Assembly (NCBI GenBank): GCA_943354045.1
Contig: CALRBF010000002.1
Coordinates: forward strand, 1 to 64,000
DNA from: Parcubacteria group bacterium
Lineage (GTDB): Bacteria; Patescibacteria; Paceibacteria; SW-4-49-11
Direction of reading: 5' to 3'
Length of the DNA: 64,000 bases
Part shown: positions 41,457 to 50,278 of the stretch, piece after piece
How positions within the stretch are numbered: position 1 is the first letter of the stretch
Layout: every line of letters starts with the position of its first letter
The notes under the pieces: model-generated
Seen by the model: the letters and a program-made list of their open reading frames with translations, nothing else
The model's database searches: none
Told to the model about the DNA's origin: nothing
Translations under genes and position numbers: made by a program

Positions 41457-42608
41457 TTAAATTAATGATTTGATAATAGTATAAGCCTCTTCTATTTCCT
41501 CCTTACTCGTATATTGAGATAAGGATATCCGAATACTATGAGTAGCATAATCAGATTCAGGTGGACTAATTGCCTGAATAACATAGGATTCCTGAGTGGC
41601 TCCACTATGGCAAGCTGATCCTGCCGAGATAGCAAGCCCAGCTAAATCAGCGGCTATCACAAGACTATCTGAAGATTTATGTAAAGATGCAATATTAATA
41701 TTTTGTGGTAATCGATTTTCTCTATCTCCATTTAAAGATATCCCCTCTAATTGGAGTAATTTGTCTAAAAGATTGTCTCTCAGAGCTCTGACTCTTTTTA
41801 ATGATTCTTTATGCTCTGGGATAATGAGTAGACGGAATGCCTCTCCGAGTCCTGCAATAAGGGGGGTATTAAGTGTACCTGGTCGCATAGCATATTCTTG
41901 CCCACCCCCATAGGTAATTGCTTGTATGGGGGTATCTTTTTTGATAAATAAGGCTCCTATACCTTTGGGGGCATACATTTTATGTCCCGATATACTATAT
42001 AGATCAAGATTAGCATAATGTAAATTGATGTCTTCTGACCAAATTGCTTGAGCTCCATCAGAATGAAACAGTGGATATACGGATTCAGGATTATATTTTT
42101 TGAGCATTCTGCCAATATCTCGAATTGGTTGTATAGTTCCGATTTCATTATTAGCATGAATAATACTTACTAATATGGTATTCTCTGTCAATAATGCTTG
42201 TATATCCTGTACCTTTACAATACCAGTCTCATCAATAGGAATTATTTTTATGGTAATTTTCTCTGGGTATGCTATTTGTAAAGCTTTAATAGTCTCTATA
42301 ACTGAACTATGTTCTATGGGGGTGGTGATAATTTCTATTTGCTCTTGTGTCTGTAAGGCTTGTAAAATTACTCCTTGTATTGCAATATTATTGCTCTCAG
42401 TAGCTCCACTAGTAAAAATAAGTTCTGAGAATTCTATTCCTAAATACTCAGTAATAATGCGGCGGGCTTTATCTATACTATGTATTGCTTGTTGCCCTCC
42501 TGAATGCTGACTATGGGGATTTGCAAAATTATCTTGCATAACTTGAGTCACGAGTTTTAATACTTCAGGATGAATTGGGGTACTAGACTGATTATCAAGA
42601 TATGTCAT
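41457..42608 (-). CDS. Cysteine desulfurase (NifS/IscS family)
   Basis: 383 residues, PLP-dependent. It has TSGATESNN (66-74), H100 that stacks on the cofactor (IEHSSV), D184 in HSDGAQ, the Schiff-base lysine K210 in SISGHKMYAPKGIGAL, and the active-site C333 in SAGSACHSG. It removes sulfur from cysteine for Fe-S clusters and tRNA thiolation. No IscU or MnmA gene is nearby. The first 4 bases overlap the end of the M16 peptidase gene, so the two are translated together. Confidence 0.9.
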   Translation of the reverse strand: MTYLDNQSSTPIHPEVLKLVTQVMQDNFANPHSQHSGGQQAIHSIDKARRIITEYLGIEFSELIFTSGATESNNIAIQGVILQALQTQEQIEIITTPIEHSSVIETIKALQIAYPEKITIKIIPIDETGIVKVQDIQALLTENTILVSIIHANNEIGTIQPIRDIGRMLKKYNPESVYPLFHSDGAQAIWSEDINLHYANLDLYSISGHKMYAPKGIGALFIKKDTPIQAITYGGGQEYAMRPGTLNTPLIAGLGEAFRLLIIPEHKESLKRVRALRDNLLDKLLQLEGISLNGDRENRLPQNINIASLHKSSDSLVIAADLAGLAISAGSACHSGATQESYVIQAISPPESDYATHSIRISLSQYTSKEEIEEAYTIIKSLI

Positions 42609-43879
42609 AAGCTTGCAAGTATATTCTCTAATTTGATATTCTCTGAGACTGAAATATCACCAATTAGGGCTAAATTGAGATGTTCTGGTTGAGCATATTG
42701 CTGCAGAAAATCAAGAATTTGCTGTTTAGTAACTGCTCCATATAATTCCATTTCTTTATCTAAATCAAATGGTTTTTTTAATAATAATTCATTCATGCCA
42801 ATAATAGCTGCTATCTCGTCACTGGATTCAAATTCCATAACAGTTTGCCCTTTTATATGCTCTTTCGCTATTAATAATTCTTTATCTGATACCGGTAAAT
42901 TTTTCATATTTTGTAATTCCTGCACTATTCGCTTTACTGTCTCAATAACTTTGGTATTTTGAACACCAGTATTAATACTAAATACCCCTGTATCATCAAA
43001 ATGATGACTATCAGCTCGAATATAATACGATAATCCTCTTTTTTCTCGAATTTCGGTAAATAATCGAGAGCTCATATATCCCCCTAATATAGTACTTGCT
43101 ATTGTGGCAATATATCTCTCTTCATTATGAATAGACGGGATATGAAACCCAAGCATTAAATGCGTTTGATCTGTTTTTTTACTCCTAATTGCAACTTGTG
43201 GTTTAGTTTGCTGAATAGTAACACTTTCTCGTGTCGGTATATCTTTTTGATTGCGCGCATGCCGAAAGGAATCCTCTACCCTATCAATAATTGCTGTATC
43301 TACTTCACCTGCAATAATAATATAGGTATTCCCCGTTACATATTTTTGAGCAACATACTCAATAAAATCTGGTCTTGTAAATGAATGTATGGATTCTCTA
43401 GTCCCAATAATTGATCTTCCAAGAGGGGTGTCTCCATATAATAAAGATTGAAAATCAGTATGTATTTGCCTTGTTGGCATATCCAAATACATATTGAGCT
43501 CTTCGGTAATAGCTCCTCGCTCCACTTTGATATCACTTTCTTGTAAAAGAGAATTTTGAAAAATATCCGCAATAATATCAAGGGCTATATATTTTTTTTG
43601 ATTTCTTACTTTTACCCAATACCCCGTATACTCATAGCTCGTAAAGGCATTATATGATGCTCCGAGTCCATCTAATTCCTGGGCAATGATTTTAGCATTA
43701 GGTCTTTTTTGCGTACCTTTGAACATCATATGCTCTAGGAAATGAGATAATCCCTGCTCAGTATCAGACTCATATCTTGAACCAACTCCTACTAAAGTTA
43801 ATACGGTAGTAGTTTTGGAATCTTTGAGTGGAATACCAATTATAGTGAGTCCATTATCTAATTTACGAGTTTTGTACAT
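42605..43879 (-). CDS. M16 family zinc metallopeptidase
   Basis: 424 residues. The inverted zinc motif HxxEH is seen as HFLEH (46-50), followed by MMFKGT. About 75 residues later ERGAITEELNMYLDMP gives the third ligand Glu. The second half carries the weaker C-terminal repeat (SRLFTEIREKRGLSYYI). It resembles processing peptidase-like bacterial M16 proteins such as PqqL and YmxG. No signal peptide is visible, so it is cytoplasmic. It overlaps the cysteine desulfurase gene by 4 bases. Confidence 0.9.
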   Translation of the reverse strand: MYKTRKLDNGLTIIGIPLKDSKTTTVLTLVGVGSRYESDTEQGLSHFLEHMMFKGTQKRPNAKIIAQELDGLGASYNAFTSYEYTGYWVKVRNQKKYIALDIIADIFQNSLLQESDIKVERGAITEELNMYLDMPTRQIHTDFQSLLYGDTPLGRSIIGTRESIHSFTRPDFIEYVAQKYVTGNTYIIIAGEVDTAIIDRVEDSFRHARNQKDIPTRESVTIQQTKPQVAIRSKKTDQTHLMLGFHIPSIHNEERYIATIASTILGGYMSSRLFTEIREKRGLSYYIRADSHHFDDTGVFSINTGVQNTKVIETVKRIVQELQNMKNLPVSDKELLIAKEHIKGQTVMEFESSDEIAAIIGMNELLLKKPFDLDKEMELYGAVTKQQILDFLQQYAQPEHLNLALIGDISVSENIKLENILASL

Positions 43880-43894
43880 AATATCTTTTCTTAT

Positions 43895-44683
43895 CTATCT
43901 AGCCACAAAGGAATCTAGCATTCTTTGATATAATTCTTGATATGCTTTTGTTTTATTATAGCATAAATATACTCCTAAAGCATCTACATCTTCTTTTTTA
44001 TCACAAGTACCAGCAGCATATTGGGGAGCCTTGCTATCTACATAAATCACAAATTCAAATCCATCTTCACCAGTGAATTTGACTGGATATCCATTTTGAT
44101 TAGCTACTTGTACAAAATCAGGATATTGTAATTCAAAATTAGGGTCAGTAAAATTGAGCCAAGTTTTTACTGTGGTAAATGATTTGACTTCTGGATTTGT
44201 ATTAGAATTATCAGTAATAGGTTTAGTATCCGTCAACCAAGGCTTTGTTGGATATTTCTGAAGTAAATAATCATATAATTTGATATATGTTCCCTTAGAC
44301 TCATCAAATAGTGGAGTTCCTCCAGCATATACGGTATCTGTCTTATCTCCATATTGATTATAGTCATTTTTTTCAAGCCAAGCTTCAATTTGAGCTTTTT
44401 CATTTTCTGGGAGGTCAAGATTTATTCCCTCTCTATTAGAATTAGTATTATCGGGTTTTGTCGCAACTTCTTCGGTATATGTCACCCCATTATAGACACA
44501 TTGAGATGGGTATATTTCTAAGATTTTACCTTTATTAGATTCACTACAAGATTTAAAGTCGGTAACTTTAGTATCCGGTTTATCCAGAAGAATAAAATAT
44601 GTATATGAGCCTCCTATTGCAAGGAATAGGATTAATCCTATTGGGAATATGAGCTTTGGGTTTTTATTTATCCAGTTTTTCAT
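43895..44683 (-). CDS. Membrane-anchored extracytoplasmic protein, unidentified
   Basis: 262 residues. One N-terminal membrane helix (about 11-32, LIFPIGLILFLAIGGSYTYFIL) is followed by a soluble outside part. It has two Cys near 42-60 (FKSCSES and PSQCVYNG) and two near the end (GTCDKKEDVDALGVYLC), likely disulfides, and an Asn/Thr-rich linker. No family motif is recognised. It lies between the secA and M16 genes with short gaps, so it is in the same transcript. Confidence 0.6.
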   Translation of the reverse strand: MKNWINKNPKLIFPIGLILFLAIGGSYTYFILLDKPDTKVTDFKSCSESNKGKILEIYPSQCVYNGVTYTEEVATKPDNTNSNREGINLDLPENEKAQIEAWLEKNDYNQYGDKTDTVYAGGTPLFDESKGTYIKLYDYLLQKYPTKPWLTDTKPITDNSNTNPEVKSFTTVKTWLNFTDPNFELQYPDFVQVANQNGYPVKFTGEDGFEFVIYVDSKAPQYAAGTCDKKEDVDALGVYLCYNKTKAYQELYQRMLDSFVAR

Positions 44684-44700
44684 ATATTTGTGATTTTATA

Positions 44701-47301
44701 TTATTTACCGTGACATTTTTTATACTTTTTCCCACTTCCACAAGGGCAAAGATCATTGCGGCCTACTCGAGGAACAGATTCCCCCATAGGGCTTGGAATA
44801 GTTATATTTTGAGCTATTTGAGGAGTAGGCTCAATTCTCAAAATGGTATTAATATAATTGTCTCGAATTGAGGTTAATAATTTTTCAAATAACATAAAGG
44901 CCTCATTTTTATACTCAATAAGAGGGTCTCGCTGAGCATAACCCCGAAGCCGAATTCCTGTTTTCAAATAATCAATAACTTCAAGATGCTCCATCCAAAG
45001 ATTATCTATAGTCTGAATATATACTGAACTCAATACTCCCTGATACTGCTCATCAGTGACTGTTTCAAATCGCTTAGCTAAGATACCCTCCACTGTTTGT
45101 ACTAATGTATCAATAATAGCTTGTTTTTTAGTTTCTATAGTACCCTCTTGATCTCGAATATTCTCTAGAGTAGAATTAAAATCAATGGTATTGCCAATAA
45201 GTCCCTGAATATCCTCTCCGATTGACTTCAAATCCCATTCTCTTGTACTTTCAATAGTAGTGTAAAATGATACAATTTTATAGATATTTTCTCGAATTAA
45301 CTCTGAAGTTTGCAATTTAATATCTATTTGATTCAAAAGAATATCTCGTCTCTTTTTATAAATAATTTCTCGCTGTTTATTGATAACATCATCATATTCG
45401 AGTAGATGTTTGCGAGAATCAAAGTGAAACCCTTCAATTTTGGTCTGAGCTCCCTCTATAGATTTTGCAATAAGCACATTTTCAATTGGCTCATCTTCAG
45501 GGAAATTAAACCTCTCCATCAGAGACTTGATTCTCTCTCCTCCAAAAATCCGCATAATCTCATCATCTAGAGAGAGATAAAATTGAGTAATTCCAGCCTC
45601 CCCCTGACGACCAGAGCGACCTCTCAACTGATTATCAATACGACGAGCCTCATGTCTCTCACTTCCTATTACATATAATCCTCCAAGCTCTAATACTGCT
45701 TGTTTTTCTTCTTCCGTAGCATTAGCTCCTCCCAGTTTAATATCTACTCCTCGCCCTGCCATATTGGTTGCAATGGTAATAGCTCCTTTTTTCCCCGCAT
45801 CTGCAATAATAAGACCTTCTGCCTCATGCTGTTTAGCATTCAAAATAGTATATTTGAGCTTAAATTTATCAAAAACCTTACCAAGTTCCTCACTCTTTTC
45901 AATAGAAGCTGTACCAAGCAATACTGGTTGCCCTAATTCGGAAACTTCTTTGACTTTTTTTGCAATTGCAGTAAATTTAGCCTTTTCATTTTTATAGACT
46001 ACATCTGGTAAATCCTGTCTCTTGATTTCTTTATTAGTAGGCATTATAACCACATCTAATTTATATACCTTATGTAACTCCTCAGCACTGGTCACAGCAG
46101 TTCCTGTCATACCAGCTAACTTATCATACATACGAAAATAGTTTTGTAGGGTAATAGTTGCTAATGTCTTAGATTCTTGTTGTATAGTAACTCCTTCTTT
46201 TGCCTCAAGAGCCTGATGTAGTCCTTCAGAGTAGCGTCTACCTGGAGTCATACGACCAGTAAATTGATCTACAATAATAATTTCTCCGTTCTTTACTACA
46301 TATTCTTTATCAAGATGGAATAAGGCCTGAGCTTTAAGAGCTTGTTCCAAATGATGTACAAAAGCTAAACCTTTTTCCTCATAAATATTAGTAATATTGA
46401 GAGATTTTTCAACTTTATCTATACCTGATTCAGTAATATTCACGGTACGCATTTTCTCATCTACGGTATAATCTTTTTCTGGCTTGAGAGTAGGTACAAG
46501 ACTCGCAAATGTTTTATATAAAGCTGGAGACTCCACATCAGGTGCTGAAATAATAAGAGGAGTTCGGGCCTCATCAATCAAAACACTATCTACCTCATCA
46601 ACTATTGCAAAATAATATTCTCGCTGTACCATAGACTCCTTGGAAGTCGCCATATTATCGCGCAAATAATCAAAACCAAATTCATTATTAGTCCCATAGG
46701 TAATATCAGCAGCATATGCCTCTTTTCGACTTACCTCTATCAAAAATTCTTGTTCTACTTCATAAGAACCTTTTTCATCTCTCTCCTTATCCTCTGCAGG
46801 AAATTCAGTATAGAGATATGCTCCCTCTCCTGTAACAATACCAAGAGATAAACCTAAAAAGTTATAAATTTGTCCCATCCAAACTGCATCTCGCTTTGCA
46901 AGATAATCATTAACGGTTACCACATGTACTCCTCGTCCTGTAAGGGCATTGAGTACCGTTGGCAATGTGGCTACTAAGGTTTTACCTTCTCCAGTTCTCA
47001 TTTCAGCAATTTTCCCTTGATGCAATACAATACCTCCAATTAACTGTACATCAAAATGTCTCTGCCCAAGAGTACGGCGAGAAGCTTCTCTCACAAGAGC
47101 AAAAGTAGGAGCAAGAACTTCATCAAGACTAATACCTTTATCTTGTACTTTTGATTTAAGCCTTGTTATTTCGGCTCTTATATCCTCATCAGATTTATCT
47201 TTATAGGTATTTTCTAAAGCATTAATTTGCTCTACAATTGGTTGAATTTTGGATAATGTTTTTGCATTTGGGTCTCCGAATATTTTTTGTAAAAAAGTCA
47301 T
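44701..47301 (-). CDS. secA: Preprotein translocase ATPase SecA
   Basis: 866 residues. Walker A is MRTGEGKT (near 100-108), the DEAD motif is IVDEVDSVLIDEARTPLIIS, the preprotein cross-linking region follows, and motif VI is QLRGRSGRQGEAG. A C-terminal SEC-C zinc site reads CPCGSGKKYKKCHG. It drives Sec-dependent protein export with SecYEG. The length is normal. It heads a minus-strand run with four further genes and has its own promoter at 47336-47364. Confidence 0.97.
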   Translation of the reverse strand: MTFLQKIFGDPNAKTLSKIQPIVEQINALENTYKDKSDEDIRAEITRLKSKVQDKGISLDEVLAPTFALVREASRRTLGQRHFDVQLIGGIVLHQGKIAEMRTGEGKTLVATLPTVLNALTGRGVHVVTVNDYLAKRDAVWMGQIYNFLGLSLGIVTGEGAYLYTEFPAEDKERDEKGSYEVEQEFLIEVSRKEAYAADITYGTNNEFGFDYLRDNMATSKESMVQREYYFAIVDEVDSVLIDEARTPLIISAPDVESPALYKTFASLVPTLKPEKDYTVDEKMRTVNITESGIDKVEKSLNITNIYEEKGLAFVHHLEQALKAQALFHLDKEYVVKNGEIIIVDQFTGRMTPGRRYSEGLHQALEAKEGVTIQQESKTLATITLQNYFRMYDKLAGMTGTAVTSAEELHKVYKLDVVIMPTNKEIKRQDLPDVVYKNEKAKFTAIAKKVKEVSELGQPVLLGTASIEKSEELGKVFDKFKLKYTILNAKQHEAEGLIIADAGKKGAITIATNMAGRGVDIKLGGANATEEEKQAVLELGGLYVIGSERHEARRIDNQLRGRSGRQGEAGITQFYLSLDDEIMRIFGGERIKSLMERFNFPEDEPIENVLIAKSIEGAQTKIEGFHFDSRKHLLEYDDVINKQREIIYKKRRDILLNQIDIKLQTSELIRENIYKIVSFYTTIESTREWDLKSIGEDIQGLIGNTIDFNSTLENIRDQEGTIETKKQAIIDTLVQTVEGILAKRFETVTDEQYQGVLSSVYIQTIDNLWMEHLEVIDYLKTGIRLRGYAQRDPLIEYKNEAFMLFEKLLTSIRDNYINTILRIEPTPQIAQNITIPSPMGESVPRVGRNDLCPCGSGKKYKKCHGK

Positions 47302-47335
47302 ATATACTATTTTCTATCATTTAATCTGTCTTTAT

Positions 47336-47364
47336 AGTATACGCTTATTTGAAGGAAATTTCAA
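47336..47364 (-). promoter_or_regulatory. Promoter of secA
   Basis: TTGAAA (complement of 47359-47364), 17-bp spacer, TATACT (complement of 47336-47341). Confidence 0.7.
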
Positions 47365-47375
47365 ATAATTATACA

Positions 47376-48200
47376 TTAACATCCTATATGAATATGTCCT
47401 GCCGAATCACTGAAACTTGCTCCACAAACTCCTCCTGGAGTTCCTATATTATATCCCTTAGATTTAAGAGTATTAATTACTGTTTGTTGTTTAGAATTAC
47501 AAGTACTCAAACTTGCTCCACAAAACGGTTCATTAAAGTCAACCGCCCTACCATCATAATGAGCAGATCCACTACTATGTCCACAGGTTTCATTGAAAGC
47601 ATTTACTCGTGATCCTGGACACTCAGCAGCCACATATTTCATTGCGTTTAAAATACACTGTTTAGTATTAGCTCCCCCACTCAATCCTTGTTCCCAACGA
47701 CCACTTCGTTGTCCAGCACAAGTACAAGTTCCTACACAGCCAAAAGTTAAATCTTTAAAATCTCCTTGAGCTAAAGGACCCGTACTACCAGTTAAGCCAC
47801 CAATAGTTTGGCCTCCTGTTCCAGGAGATGGGACACTACAATTCCCTTGTAATAATCCTGGATTAATAATATTAATAATAATAAATATGGAAAGCCCAAT
47901 AATAAGACCTATAATGGTATTAGTAAATATTTCCTTGGCTTGATTAACTTTACCAGCATTGACCCCTGCTGTCACATACATATACCCACCATATATAAAC
48001 ATACCGAGTACCGCAGTAAAGAGAGTTGCAAATCCAAGATACCAAAGAGCGGTAATCAATTGACACAAATCACCTATTCTACCCACCCCAGGGAAATTAG
48101 TATAAGATTGATAAGTCACTTGAGCAAAAGTATTTGTAGCAAATATAAAATAAGATACTATAAGTAAAGTTATAGATAACGGTATATATTTATATCTCAT
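47376..48200 (-). CDS. Pilin-like membrane segment fused to an M15-type peptidase domain
   Basis: 274 residues. A signal peptide (about 1-26) is followed by two membrane helices (about 47-75 and 88-112, FTNTIIGLIIGLSIFIIINII), arranged as in TrbC/VirB2-like pilin domains common in CPR genomes. A Gly/Ser linker leads to a C-terminal domain with SAHYDGRAVDF (S-x-H-x-x-G-x-A-x-D) and GHIHIGC (H-x-H), the zinc ligands of M15/VanY-type D,D-carboxypeptidases. At least eight Cys in the domain imply disulfides. It may cut peptidoglycan peptides around an envelope complex, anchored through its pilin-like part. Confidence 0.75.
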   Translation of the reverse strand: MRYKYIPLSITLLIVSYFIFATNTFAQVTYQSYTNFPGVGRIGDLCQLITALWYLGFATLFTAVLGMFIYGGYMYVTAGVNAGKVNQAKEIFTNTIIGLIIGLSIFIIINIINPGLLQGNCSVPSPGTGGQTIGGLTGSTGPLAQGDFKDLTFGCVGTCTCAGQRSGRWEQGLSGGANTKQCILNAMKYVAAECPGSRVNAFNETCGHSSGSAHYDGRAVDFNEPFCGASLSTCNSKQQTVINTLKSKGYNIGTPGGVCGASFSDSAGHIHIGC

Positions 48201-48226
48201 TTTAATTTTTTACTATTGATGATCGG

Positions 48227-48299
48227 AGCGGGTAGAGGGATTCGAACCCTCATCATCTGCTTGGAAGGCAGAGATAATTAGCCTTTATACGATACCCGC
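48227..48299 (-). tRNA. tRNA-Gly (anticodon TCC)
   Basis: Acceptor GCGGGTA/TACCCGC, anticodon stem TCTGC/GCAGA with loop CTTCCAA, T-loop GTTCGAATC. CCA is not encoded. The promoter is directly upstream. Confidence 0.95.
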
Positions 48300-48320
48300 T
48301 GTATGTATAACTACTATCTA

Positions 48321-48349
48321 ATAGTATCAAATATCTGTTTTGATGTCAA
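48321..48349 (-). promoter_or_regulatory. Promoter of tRNA-Gly
   Basis: TTGACA (complement of 48344-48349), 17-bp spacer, TACTAT (complement of 48321-48326), about 15 bases before the tRNA. Confidence 0.8.
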
Positions 48350-48370
48350 TAATATATACCTCGCTTTTCT

Positions 48371-48493
48371 ATCCACCCCGCCCACTCCCATACAAAAGTA
48401 TGAGAGTGACCACCCCTCAAGAGGGGAATATATACCAATGTCCTGTACGAAAAATTCCCCTCTTGAGGGGTGCCCATAGGGTGGGGTGGAAAA
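48371..48493. repeat. Composite palindromic repeat, locus 1
   Basis: The left part (CCCATACAAAAGTATGAGAG) leads to CCCCTCAAGAGGGG, a 30-bp spacer (48427-48456), CCCCTCTTGAGGGG and GGGGTGGA. The spacer is in the opposite orientation to that at 57523-57552 although the left flanks agree. Confidence 0.75.
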
Positions 48494-48560
48494 TACTGGT
48501 AACTAAAAGGCTCCCCCTACATAACTAAAAATTTATCTACAGTATATCTAACCCATAATA

Positions 48561-48589
48561 TTGCAAAAATTGCCGTTTATAGATATAAT
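48561..48589 (+). promoter_or_regulatory. Promoter of tRNA-Trp and fur
   Basis: TTGCAA (48561-48566), 17-bp spacer, TATAAT (48584-48589), 10 bases before the tRNA 5' end. Confidence 0.8.
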
Positions 48590-48599
48590 GTAATAACTT

Positions 48600-48673
48600 A
48601 GGCGCATAGTTAAATGGTATAACAATGGTCTCCAAAACCATCGTCGTAGGTTCGATTCCTACTGTGCCTGCCA
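48600..48673 (+). tRNA. tRNA-Trp (anticodon CCA)
   Basis: Acceptor AGGCGCA/TGTGCCT with G discriminator and encoded CCA. The anticodon stem ATGGT/ACCAT has loop CTCCAAA. The fur-type gene starts 13 bases later, so both are probably on one transcript. Confidence 0.95.
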
Positions 48674-48686
48674 ATAATTCAACTCT

Positions 48687-49106
48687 ATGTCTATTAATGA
48701 CAAGGTATATACCTATATTCAAAAGTCGCATATTCGCTTAACCCAGCATATGAGAGCTGTAATTGATACTATTATTGAGAGTAAAACTCCTATAGAAGCA
48801 AAGTCTATTTATACTCAATTAAAAGATAATCATAAATCAATTGACTTATCCACAATTCATCGTATTCTAGAAAAACTTCATAGTATTCAATTAGTAGATG
48901 CTATTTATAGAGAGAAAGCGACTTCCTATGAATTATCATCTCAATTTTTACCTCATCATCATCATTTTACTTGTTCTGAATGCGATACCATAATTGATAT
49001 TGATGAATGCCTCATTGATCCCCTATTAAGCTCAATTTCTCATATTGGAAAGCCTATATCGCATTCCTTTGAAATACAGGGTATATGTAAATCTTGTCAA
49101 AAATAA
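48687..49106 (+). CDS. Fur-family metal-responsive repressor
   Basis: 139 residues. The winged helix contains IRLTQHMRAVIDTIIESKTPIEAKSIYTQL and STIHRILEKLHSIQLV (recognition helix). The metal-binding and dimer part has the HHHHFTCSECDTIIDIDEC segment with the CxxC pair and a second GICKSCQK pair for structural zinc. It could sense iron, zinc or peroxide. It follows tRNA-Trp by 13 bases. The target genes are not visible. Confidence 0.85.
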   Translation: MSINDKVYTYIQKSHIRLTQHMRAVIDTIIESKTPIEAKSIYTQLKDNHKSIDLSTIHRILEKLHSIQLVDAIYREKATSYELSSQFLPHHHHFTCSECDTIIDIDECLIDPLLSSISHIGKPISHSFEIQGICKSCQK

Positions 49107-49131
49107 AAAGGAGCTTATTGGGCTCCTTTTT
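49105..49131. terminator. Intrinsic terminator, both directions
   Basis: AAAAAGGAGC pairs with GCTCCTTTTT. It can serve fur on the plus strand and rpmG on the minus strand. Confidence 0.85.
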
Positions 49132-49141
49132 ATTAGGTGTA

Positions 49142-49300
49142 TTATTTCTTCATTTCTCGATGAAGAGTATGTCGCCGTAAATCAGAATTGAATTTCTTTA
49201 ACTCTAACTTTTCGGTATTTTTCTTCTTATTCTTACGTGTATAATAAGCGATTTTACCGGTTTCAGTACATTGTAATTTGATTAAATTCTCTTGACTCAT
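49142..49300 (-). CDS. rpmG: Ribosomal protein bL33
   Basis: 52 residues from ATG 49300 (MSQENLIKLQCTETG). The typical bL33 pattern ends with KFNSDLRRHTLHREMKK, after YYTRKNKKKNTEKLELKKF. It lacks the usual four-Cys zinc site and keeps only one Cys, so it is of the zinc-free type. It lies 27 bases after tRNA-Thr on the same strand and should be co-transcribed with it. Confidence 0.9.
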   Translation of the reverse strand: MSQENLIKLQCTETGKIAYYTRKNKKKNTEKLELKKFNSDLRRHTLHREMKK

Positions 49301-49326
49301 AGTAATATTATTATATAGTTTGGGGG

Positions 49327-49399
49327 AGCCGATAATCAGGATTGAACTGATGACCTCACCCTTACCATGGGTGCGCTCTACCAACTGAGCTATATCGGC
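49327..49399 (-). tRNA. tRNA-Thr (anticodon GGT)
   Basis: Acceptor GCCGATA/TATCGGC, anticodon stem CACCC/GGGTG with loop ATGGTAA, T-loop GTTCAATC. CCA is not encoded. Confidence 0.95.
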
Positions 49400-49414
49400 G
49401 CACAGTCTTGTAGA

Positions 49415-49443
49415 ATTATATACTAGAATAGTGTTTTTGTCAA
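49415..49443 (-). promoter_or_regulatory. Promoter of tRNA-Thr and rpmG
   Basis: TTGACA (complement of 49438-49443), 17-bp spacer, TATAAT (complement of 49415-49420). It overlaps the end of the gene behind it. Confidence 0.85.
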
Positions 49444-49446
49444 AGA

Positions 49447-50214
49447 TTATTCTACAACTACAGACTGATACCAGAATTTACCATTATTACTTCCATCATA
49501 ACTGAGTTCTTTATCACCTGCAGTCACAAAAACTAATTTATTGGTTGCAGTTCCCTCTTCTTGAGGCTTGATAAAGAATCTATTATTCCCCTTAGCATAT
49601 TTACCACAAATTGCGGTTGAATCTGTTACTTTAGTATCTTTAGCAATAACACTATATTTACCATCTTTTTCTATTACTTGACAATTTGTATTCTGTATTG
49701 GAGTTAATAATTGAATGGCAATAATATCTGGAATAGTATTAAATCTTTTATCTGAATCTATATTAATGATTTCTATTGATTGCCCTGAATTTTTATCTGC
49801 TTCATTACTATAAGTATATATAATATTTCCATCTTCAGTAACTATTATATCTTTTACTTCACCTATGCTTTTTGATTCATAGCTAAAAGCAATTTTAGAA
49901 TTAGTTGAATAAAAGTATTTTATATCGGAATTTTCAGTATTAATTTTTAAGCGAGAAAGTAATGAACTTGGAATGATATATTCTGGACTATATTCTGCGG
50001 TATCTGATGTTTGAGAAGCTGAAACTTGAGATAAATCATCAGCTACAAAGGGCTTTGTGGTTGTATTAGAATTTTGTGTGCTAGTATTATTTTTGTTGGG
50101 AACATTTTCAGTATCAGAAGAGCCATTATTACGTAGGAGAATATAGGTTAAGATAATACCAATAATGGCTATTAACCCTACAATTCCCCAAATAATAATG
50201 GCTTTTCGATTCAT
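49447..50214 (-). CDS. Membrane-anchored extracytoplasmic protein, unidentified
   Basis: 255 residues. An N-terminal membrane helix (about 6-27) is followed by a Ser/Thr/Asn-rich linker (about 30-75) and a soluble, beta-rich domain of 180 residues with two Cys (QNTNCQVIEKDG, TAICGKYAKG). It has no known motif. It is downstream of rpoC and could be co-transcribed. Its topology resembles that of the protein at 43895. Confidence 0.6.
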   Translation of the reverse strand: MNRKAIIIWGIVGLIAIIGIILTYILLRNNGSSDTENVPNKNNTSTQNSNTTTKPFVADDLSQVSASQTSDTAEYSPEYIIPSSLLSRLKINTENSDIKYFYSTNSKIAFSYESKSIGEVKDIIVTEDGNIIYTYSNEADKNSGQSIEIINIDSDKRFNTIPDIIAIQLLTPIQNTNCQVIEKDGKYSVIAKDTKVTDSTAICGKYAKGNNRFFIKPQEEGTATNKLVFVTAGDKELSYDGSNNGKFWYQSVVVE

Positions 50215-50278
50215 ACTCTTTTTATTTTAATCCTATGTATAGTATTAGTATACATCAGAAAACATATTCTGCAAAATA

